In this document: one piece after another, positions 5,874 through 11,644 of the stretch | How positions within the stretch are numbered: the stretch's first letter is position 1 | Layout of the letters: every line of letters starts with the position of its first letter | NCBI GenBank assembly: GCA_937888895.1 | Contig: CALASV010000336.1 | Span: forward strand, 1-11,644 | Reading direction: 5' to 3' | DNA length: 11,644 bases | DNA from: an uncultured Clostridia bacterium | GTDB lineage: Bacteria > Bacillota > Clostridia > Lachnospirales > Lachnospiraceae | Made by a program: the position numbers and the translations under genes | Notes under the pieces: generated by a model | Told to the model about the DNA's origin: nothing | Databases searched by the model: none | The model's input: only the letters and a program-made list of their open reading frames with translations

Positions 5874-6964
5874 TAGTAAAGCAAATGGAGTTACACAATT
5901 TTAGAAATTATAAATCATTATGTTTACCTTTGTCCAAACAGGTCAATATTTTTTATGGGGATAATGCACAGGGGAAAACAAATATTTTAGAAGCTATTTA
6001 TGTGTGTAGTACAACAAAATCTCATAAAGGTAGTAAAGATAAAGAGATGATTCGTCTCGGTGAAGAGGAAGGACATCTCCGAATGAATTTTGAGAAAAAA
6101 GGGATTCCTCATCGGATTGATATGCATTTAAAGAAAAATAAAACAAAAGGTGTTGCGATTGATGGAATCCCAATTAAAAAGTCCTCAGAATTATTTGGTA
6201 TGATGAATATTGTATTTTTTTCACCAGAAGACTTAAGTATGATAAAAAATGGTCCAGGAGAAAGAAGACGATTTATGGATATGGAATTGTGTCAACTAAA
6301 TCCAATGTACCTTTATTATCTTTCTAGTTATAACAAAGCATTAAATCAAAGAAATCAGTTATTAAAACAGATTACGACACAACCTTCTTTAAAAGAAACA
6401 TTAGAAATTTGGGAAGAACAACTTGTCGAATATGGAACACAATTGATAAAAAGTAGAAATAATTTTATTCTAGAACTGAATGAGTTAGTAAGAGAGATTC
6501 ATTTTTCTATTTCTGGTGGAAAAGAAAGATTAACCCTTTGTTATGAACCAAGTACTACAGTAGAAGATTTTAGAGAAAAGTTAAGAAAAAGTAGAGAACA
6601 AGATTTATTTCGAAAATCTACGGGATATGGACCACATCGAGACGACCTTAGTTTTTTTATAGAATCTCAAAACTTAAAGTTATTTGGTTCACAAGGGCAA
6701 CAACGAACTGCTGCACTTTCTTTAAAACTAGCAGAATTAGAATTAGTAAAACAAAAAATTGGGGAAAACCCAGTGCTTTTATTGGATGATGTGTTATCAG
6801 AATTAGATAGAAAACGTCAGCATCATCTACTTGACCGTATGGAAGGGATTCAAACGATGATTACTTGTACGGGACTTGAGGAATTTGTAGGAGATAGACA
6901 AAAATTTAATCATATATTTCATGTAATCAATGGAATGGTAAATGAAACGGAGGAAATTAGATGA
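5870..6964 (+). CDS. recF: DNA replication and repair ATPase RecF
   Basis: SMC/ABC-type ATPase that with RecO and RecR loads RecA at single-strand gaps. Its 364 residues match the usual length. Visible motifs are Walker A GDNAQGKTN (30-38), GYGPHRDDL (252-260), the ABC signature LFGSQGQQR (271-279), Walker B VLLLDDV (302-308) and the D-loop SELD (310-313). The N terminus MELHNFRNYKSL is typical. There is no clear ribosome-binding site before its ATG; translation probably depends on the ATGA overlap with yaaA. Its own stop overlaps the gyrB start in the same way. Confidence 0.97.
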   Translation: MIVKQMELHNFRNYKSLCLPLSKQVNIFYGDNAQGKTNILEAIYVCSTTKSHKGSKDKEMIRLGEEEGHLRMNFEKKGIPHRIDMHLKKNKTKGVAIDGIPIKKSSELFGMMNIVFFSPEDLSMIKNGPGERRRFMDMELCQLNPMYLYYLSSYNKALNQRNQLLKQITTQPSLKETLEIWEEQLVEYGTQLIKSRNNFILELNELVREIHFSISGGKERLTLCYEPSTTVEDFREKLRKSREQDLFRKSTGYGPHRDDLSFFIESQNLKLFGSQGQQRTAALSLKLAELELVKQKIGENPVLLLDDVLSELDRKRQHHLLDRMEGIQTMITCTGLEEFVGDRQKFNHIFHVINGMVNETEEIR

Positions 6965-8877
6965 GTACGGAATACGGCGCAGAACAAATTCAGATACTAG
7001 AAGGTCTAGAAGCAGTAAGAAAAAGACCTGGTATGTATATCGGAAGTACGTCTGCAAGAGGATTGCATCATCTTGTTTACGAAATTGTAGATAATGCGAT
7101 TGATGAGGCGTTGGCAGGATATTGTGATACAATAGAGGTTTTTATCAACCCAGACAATTCTATAACAGTAGTAGATAATGGGCGAGGGATTCCTGTAGAA
7201 ATCAATAAGAAAAAAGGTATTTCCACGGTAGAAGTTGTATTTACCATTCTTCATGCAGGTGGTAAATTTGGTGGTGGAGGATATAAAGTATCAGGTGGTC
7301 TTCATGGTGTAGGTGCTTCTGTAGTAAATGCACTTTCTAATTGGTTAGAAGTAGTGGTAGAAGTAGATGGAAAGATGTATAAACAACGTTATGAACGAGG
7401 AAAGACGATGACACCATTACTCGAAGTGGGTACATCAACTCGTACAGGCTCTACCGTTACATTTTTACCAGATGATACAATTTTTGAAGAAACAATATTT
7501 CATTATGATACATTAAGACAGCGTCTTCGTGAAATGGCTTTCTTAACAAAGGGGATTAAAATTATTTTCACTGATAAAAGAGAAGGTCAGGAACGTACAG
7601 AAACATTCCACTATGAAGGTGGTATTAAAGAATATGTACAATACTTAAATAAAGGCAGAACTGTATTGTATGATGAGATTATTTATTGTGAAGGTATAAA
7701 AAATGATGTAGCTGTGGAAGTTGCCATGCAACATAACGATGGATATAACGAAGGATGTTATAGCTTTGTAAATAATATTACAACACCAGAAGGTGGTACA
7801 CATTTAATTGGTTTTAAAAACGCATTAACAAAAATTTTTAACGATTATGCAAGAGAAAAGAAATTCTTAAAAGAAAATGAGCAAAATTTATCTGGTGAGG
7901 ATATCAGGGAAGGCTTAACAGCAATTATTAGTATTAAAATTTCAGAACCACAGTTTGAAGGTCAGACAAAACAAAAACTTGGTAATAGTGAGGCGAGAGG
8001 TGCTGTAGAGGAAATTGTAAGTAAAAAATTACGCTATTTCTTAGAACAAAACCCAACCGTTGCTAAAAATATTTGTGAGAAAGCAGTGCTTGCACAACGT
8101 GCAAGAGATGCTGCAAGAAAAGCAAGAGATTTAACAAGAAGAAAATCTGCATTAGATGGCATGAGTCTTCCAGGAAAATTGGCAGATTGTTCGGATAAAG
8201 ACCCAAAGAACTGCGAAATTTATATTGTAGAGGGTGATTCCGCTGGTGGTTCTGCAAAAACAGCACGTTCTCGTGCTACACAAGCAATACTCCCACTTCG
8301 TGGTAAAATTTTAAATGTGGAAAAGTCTAGATTAGATAAAATTTTAGGTAATAATGAAATTAGAGCAATGATTACTGCATTTGGTACAGGTATTGGTGAA
8401 GAATTTGATATTAGTAAGCTTCGTTATCATAAAATTATTATTATGACCGATGCCGATGTAGATGGTGCTCATATTGCAACACTAATGTTGACTTTTTTGT
8501 ATCGTTTTATGCCAGAGTTAATTCGTCAAGGCTATGTTTATTTGGCACAGCCACCATTGTATAAAATTGAAAAAAATAAAAATGTATGGTATGCGTATAG
8601 TGACGAAGAATTGAATAAAATTTTAGTAGAAATTGGACGTGACCAGAATAATAAAATTCAGCGTTATAAAGGTCTTGGTGAAATGGATGCAGACCAGTTA
8701 TGGGATACTACAATGGACCCTGAAAAGCGAATTTTATTAAAAGTACAGATTGATGAAGAATCAGCATCTGAATTAGATGTAACATTCACTACGTTGATGG
8801 GTGATGAAGTAGAACCAAGAAGAGAATTTATTGAAGCCAATGCGAAATATGTGCAGAACTTGGATTTCAATGCATAA
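6961..8877 (+). CDS. gyrB: DNA gyrase subunit B
   Basis: ATPase subunit of gyrase, 638 residues, the Gram-positive length without the extra domain of the E. coli protein. The GHKL ATPase shows YEIVDNAIDEALAG with E41 and N45, VDNGRGIP (71-78) and GGLHGVGASVVNALS (112-126). The transducer follows to about 400. The TOPRIM domain has EGDSAGGSAKTARSR (424-438) and the metal-binding DADVDG (497-502), and the C-terminal QRYKGLGEMDADQLWDTTMD (567-586) contacts GyrA. GGAGG is seven bases before the ATG, which overlaps the recF stop (ATGA). Aminocoumarin-type inhibitors target the ATPase pocket, whose key residues look normal. It ends 204 bp before gyrA, more space than recF-gyrB. Confidence 0.99.
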   Translation: MSTEYGAEQIQILEGLEAVRKRPGMYIGSTSARGLHHLVYEIVDNAIDEALAGYCDTIEVFINPDNSITVVDNGRGIPVEINKKKGISTVEVVFTILHAGGKFGGGGYKVSGGLHGVGASVVNALSNWLEVVVEVDGKMYKQRYERGKTMTPLLEVGTSTRTGSTVTFLPDDTIFEETIFHYDTLRQRLREMAFLTKGIKIIFTDKREGQERTETFHYEGGIKEYVQYLNKGRTVLYDEIIYCEGIKNDVAVEVAMQHNDGYNEGCYSFVNNITTPEGGTHLIGFKNALTKIFNDYAREKKFLKENEQNLSGEDIREGLTAIISIKISEPQFEGQTKQKLGNSEARGAVEEIVSKKLRYFLEQNPTVAKNICEKAVLAQRARDAARKARDLTRRKSALDGMSLPGKLADCSDKDPKNCEIYIVEGDSAGGSAKTARSRATQAILPLRGKILNVEKSRLDKILGNNEIRAMITAFGTGIGEEFDISKLRYHKIIIMTDADVDGAHIATLMLTFLYRFMPELIRQGYVYLAQPPLYKIEKNKNVWYAYSDEELNKILVEIGRDQNNKIQRYKGLGEMDADQLWDTTMDPEKRILLKVQIDEESASELDVTFTTLMGDEVEPRREFIEANAKYVQNLDFNA

Positions 8878-8880
8878 TAT

Positions 8881-8889
8881 TGTGGATAA
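8881..8889 (-). promoter_or_regulatory. Isolated perfect DnaA box after gyrB
   Basis: TGTGGATAA, the reverse of TTATCCACA, starts three bases after the gyrB stop. It is identical to the ten origin boxes and lies in non-coding DNA. It could be a DnaA regulatory site for gyrA or a chance match. Confidence 0.5.
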
Positions 8890-8916
8890 TAAAAAGTATA
8901 AGTTTGATAAAGGTGG

Positions 8917-9019
8917 AAAAGGGGCTGTTGCAAAATAAAAAATCAAAACAAAATGTAGATTAGTAGTAAGAAAACTTCTATATTTTGTAGATTAGAGTTA
9001 TTTTGCAATAGTCTTTTTT
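8917..9019. repeat. Imperfect inverted-repeat element between gyrB and gyrA (MITE-like; possible terminator)
   Basis: A near-continuous 22-bp stem (8917-8938 with 8998-9019) has a perfect 11-bp inner part (TTGCAAAATAA with TTATTTTGCAA) and several G-T pairs outside it. The 59-base middle holds a second 11-bp stem (8948-8958 with 8978-8988) and a direct repeat of TGTAGATTAG (8954-8963, 8986-8995). The left end GGGGCTGTTGCAAAATAA resembles the CTGTTGCAAA-type ends of IS6- and IS1182-like insertion sequences, hence the MITE suggestion. The right arm ends in TCTTTTTT, so on the + strand it would also work as a terminator after gyrB. No clear target duplication is visible. Confidence 0.5.
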
Positions 9020-9081
9020 AGTAAAATGCACAAAAATATTTTTGAAACAATACATAGTTTTTATAAAAGGAGAGTTTAAAT

Positions 9082-11580
9082 ATGGATGAGCTTATATTTG
9101 ATAAAGTGCAAGAGGTTGATTTAAAGAAAACAATGGAAACAAATTATGTCAACTATGCAATGTCGGTTATCGTTGCCCGTGCCTTGCCAGATGCAAGAGA
9201 TGGTTTAAAACCAGTACAAAGACGTATTTTATATGCAATGATAGAGTTAAATAATGGTCCTGACAAGCCACATCGTAAATGTGCTCGTATTGTCGGTGAT
9301 ACAATGGGTAAGTATCATCCACATGGTGATAGTTCGATTTATGGTGCATTAGTTAATATGGCACAAGATTGGTCTACGAGATATCCAATTGTAGATGGAC
9401 ATGGTAACTTTGGTTCTGTAGACGGTGACGGTGCTGCTGCCATGCGTTATACAGAAGCAAGACTTAGTAAAGTTTCTATGGAATTATTATCCGATATCAA
9501 TAAGGACACTGTTACCTTTATTCCAAACTTTGATGAAACAGAAAAAGAACCATTAGTATTACCTTCACGTTTTCCAAATTTATTAGTGAATGGTACTTCA
9601 GGTATTGCTGTAGGTATGGCAACGAACATTCCACCTCACAATATGAGAGAAATTATCAATGCAGTAATTAAAATTATTGATAACAAAGTAGAAGAGAAAC
9701 AAACAACAATAGAAGAACTCATGCAAATTGTCAAAGGACCAGATTTTCCTACAGGTGCGATGATTTTAGGTACAAAAGGAATTAACGAAGCATATCGTAC
9801 AGGTCGTGGTAAGATTAAAGTACGTGCCGTAACAGATATTGAACCAATGGCAAATGGGAAAAGCCGTATTGTAGTTACAGAACTTCCTTACATGGTAAAT
9901 AAAGCACGTTTGATTGAAAAGATTGCAGATTTAGTAAAAGATAAGAAAATAGATGGTATTACAGAGCTTCGTGATGAATCAGATAGAAGTGGTATGCGTA
10001 TTTGTATTGAGCTTCGTCGAGATGTTAATTCCAATGTGATTTTAAATCAATTATATAAACATACACAATTACAAGATACCTTTGGTGTTATTATGTTAGC
10101 ATTAGTAGATAATGAACCAAAAGTATTAAATCTTTACGAAGCATTAGATGTGTATTTACGTCATCAAGAAGATGTTGTGACAAGACGTACAAAATATGAT
10201 TTAAAGAAAGCCCAAGAACGAGCACATATTTTAAAAGGCTTATTGATTGCCTTAGACCATATTGATGAAGTCATTAAAATTATTCGTGGTTCTAAAAATG
10301 TAGCAGAGGCAAAAGCATTGTTGATTGAAAATTATGGATTAGATGATGTACAAGCACAGGCGATTGTGGATATGCGTTTAAGAGCATTGACTGGATTAGA
10401 AAGAGATAGATTAGAGCAGGAATACACAGAATTGATGAAAAAGATAGATGAATTTAAGTTAATTCTTTCTGACGAAAAAGTATTGCTTGGAGTAATTAAA
10501 GAAGAAATTTCTATCATTCGTGATAAATATGGTGATGAAAGAAGAACAACAATAGGTTTTGATATGGAAGATTTAACAGATGAAGATTTAATTCCAGATG
10601 AAAATACAGTAATTGCAATTACAAGACTTGGTTACATTAAACGTATGACTGTGGATAACTTTAAAGCACAACATCGTGGTGGTAAAGGTATCAAAGGAAT
10701 GCAGACGATTGAAGAAGACTATATTGAAGATATGTTTATGACAACAACACATCATTATGTTATGTTTTTGACGAATAAAGGTCGTGCATATCGTATCAAA
10801 GCGTATGAAATTCCAGAAGCAAGTAGAACAGCACGAGGAATTGCAATTATCAATCTATTACATTTACAACCGGGAGAAAAAGTAACTTTTGGTATTGCAT
10901 TGAAAGAATTTGACGATGAACGCTACTTATTCCTTGCTACCAAATCCGGTATTGTAAAGAAAACAAAGATGAAAAACTTTGCAAATATTCGTAAAACAGG
11001 TATTCAAGCAATCAACTTAAAAGAAGATGATATTTTAATTGGTGCAAAAGCAACGAATAATCAAAAAGATATTTTATTGATTACGAAACTTGGTATGAGT
11101 ATTCGTTTCAATGAAAAAGATGTTCGTGCCACAGGTAGAAGCTCCATGGGTGTTATCGGTATGACACTTTCCGAAGGAGATGAAGTAGTATCGATGCAAT
11201 TAACCTCTCAAGGAGATTATGTATTAGTAGCATCTGAACTCGGACTTGGTAAATTGACACATATCAATGAATTTTCTGTGCAAAGACGAGGCGGAAAAGG
11301 TGTGAAGTGTTATAAAATTATCGAAAGAACAGGCGATGTTATCGGTGCTAAAGTGTTAAATTTGGAAAATGAAGTAATGTTAATTACAAATGAAGGTATT
11401 ATCATTCGTACATTAGTAAGTGATATTAGTGTGGTAGGACGAAATACTTCAGGTGTAAAACTCATTAATATTGATAGTGAGAAAGGAATTCGCGTTGCAA
11501 GTATTGCAAAAGTAAGAGAACCTATGAATCCAGAAAATCAAGAAGACCTTTTAAAGAAAATGGAAAAGGAATTATTTTGA
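9082..11580 (+). CDS. gyrA: DNA gyrase subunit A
   Basis: DNA-cleaving subunit of gyrase, 832 residues, normal length. The N-terminal breakage domain has KPVQRRILYAM, the quinolone-region motif HPHGDSSIYGALVNMAQDW (79-97) and the active tyrosine Y123 in AMRYTEARLSK. Tower and coiled-coil regions follow (about 250-490). The six-bladed beta-pinwheel C-terminal domain (about 505-805) contains a QHRGGKG box (530-536) and a canonical GyrA-box QRRGGKG (734-740). GGAG lies nine bases before the ATG. No good -35/-10 pair was found in the gap, only T-rich DNA after the repeat element. The end (LLKKMEKELF) lacks the acidic tail common in the group and overlaps, in another frame, sequence of an unrelated protein family. 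Confidence 0.98.
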   Translation: MDELIFDKVQEVDLKKTMETNYVNYAMSVIVARALPDARDGLKPVQRRILYAMIELNNGPDKPHRKCARIVGDTMGKYHPHGDSSIYGALVNMAQDWSTRYPIVDGHGNFGSVDGDGAAAMRYTEARLSKVSMELLSDINKDTVTFIPNFDETEKEPLVLPSRFPNLLVNGTSGIAVGMATNIPPHNMREIINAVIKIIDNKVEEKQTTIEELMQIVKGPDFPTGAMILGTKGINEAYRTGRGKIKVRAVTDIEPMANGKSRIVVTELPYMVNKARLIEKIADLVKDKKIDGITELRDESDRSGMRICIELRRDVNSNVILNQLYKHTQLQDTFGVIMLALVDNEPKVLNLYEALDVYLRHQEDVVTRRTKYDLKKAQERAHILKGLLIALDHIDEVIKIIRGSKNVAEAKALLIENYGLDDVQAQAIVDMRLRALTGLERDRLEQEYTELMKKIDEFKLILSDEKVLLGVIKEEISIIRDKYGDERRTTIGFDMEDLTDEDLIPDENTVIAITRLGYIKRMTVDNFKAQHRGGKGIKGMQTIEEDYIEDMFMTTTHHYVMFLTNKGRAYRIKAYEIPEASRTARGIAIINLLHLQPGEKVTFGIALKEFDDERYLFLATKSGIVKKTKMKNFANIRKTGIQAINLKEDDILIGAKATNNQKDILLITKLGMSIRFNEKDVRATGRSSMGVIGMTLSEGDEVVSMQLTSQGDYVLVASELGLGKLTHINEFSVQRRGGKGVKCYKIIERTGDVIGAKVLNLENEVMLITNEGIIIRTLVSDISVVGRNTSGVKLINIDSEKGIRVASIAKVREPMNPENQEDLLKKMEKELF

Positions 11581-11644
11581 CCGGGCGACCATACCATATT
11601 GATCCGGAAATTAATCATGGAATTCCGGAAATGATTGCTTCTTA
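11553..11644 (+). pseudogene. Fragment resembling a 2-hydroxyacyl-CoA dehydratase activase-related protein (DUF2229 type), running off the window
   Basis: In the frame two bases ahead of gyrA the sequence reads KENGKGIILTG, then RPYHIDPEINHGIPEM, with no stop to the window end. GRPYHIDPEINHGI is a motif I associate with an internal region of the large (about 1,400-residue) BcrAD/BadFAG/HgdC-related activase proteins that carry DUF2229, found in many Clostridia. There is no start codon or ribosome-binding site at a sensible place, so this is an interior piece, not a gene beginning. The matching part appears to start inside the last nine gyrA codons. After the gyrA stop the base composition is richer in G+C and uses CCG, CGG and GGG codons that are rare in gyrA. 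Whether it is a remnant, a rearrangement product or an assembly join cannot be settled here. Confidence 0.55.

Noticed and set aside
9022..9070. A promoter for gyrA between the repeat and the start codon (TTGAAA at 9042, TATAAA at 9062)
   Set aside because: The spacing is only 14 bases and the -10 abuts the ribosome-binding site; no acceptable pair was found, so none is annotated.
10650..10658. Another perfect DnaA box inside gyrA
   Set aside because: It is spelled by the codons for the conserved V-D-N of TVDNF in gyrA, so protein coding explains it; no regulatory context.
1..11644. CRISPR arrays, tRNA or rRNA genes, toxin-antitoxin or phage-defence genes
   Set aside because: No regularly spaced direct repeats, cloverleaf or rRNA-like sequence, and no reading frames of those families were found.

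Overview
This window is the chromosomal replication-origin neighbourhood of a low-GC Gram-positive anaerobe. The protein sequences (DnaA, DnaN, GyrA, GyrB, a LURP-one-related protein) look most like Lachnospiraceae/Clostridia; that placement is my judgement from sequence style, not a database result. The order dnaA - oriC - dnaN - yaaA(S4) - recF - gyrB - gyrA on the + strand, with rpmH divergent on the - strand, is the classic Firmicutes origin block.

Left part (1-2400, - strand): a LURP-one-related gene broken by an in-frame stop; a terminator; a two-gene unit of a Gfo/Idh/MocA oxidoreductase and a LacA/Maa-type sugar O-acetyltransferase with only 4 bp between them; then about 180 bp packed with palindromes; then rpmH. 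The genes that usually follow rpmH (rnpA, yidC, jag) are absent, so synteny is broken exactly at the palindrome cluster, which resembles the end of an IS200/IS605-type element.

Centre (2532-4470): divergent rpmH and dnaA promoters, dnaA, and a compact origin lying entirely between dnaA and dnaN. It has ten perfect TTATCCACA DnaA boxes in three clusters, several of them in long perfect inverted repeats. A tandem box pair is followed by a GC-rich spacer, four DnaA-trio repeats and an AT-rich unwinding region, matching the Bacillus subtilis basal unwinding layout.

Right part (4471-11644, + strand): dnaN, then yaaA-recF-gyrB joined by two ATGA stop/start overlaps, then a 204-bp gap, then gyrA. 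The gap holds an eleventh perfect DnaA box and an imperfect inverted repeat with insertion-sequence-like ends and a terminal T-run. The last codons of gyrA overlap, in another frame, sequence that appears to encode an internal piece of a 2-hydroxyacyl-CoA dehydratase activase-related (DUF2229-type) protein; it runs off the window.

Functionally, DnaA melts the origin, DnaN is the polymerase clamp, RecF acts with the clamp in gap repair, and gyrase removes the supercoils made by the forks. I see no convincing new multi-gene system. The points most worth checking are the gyrA 3' junction, the rpmH-side breakpoint, the two repeat elements, the stop-interrupted gene and the unusually regular DnaA-box architecture.
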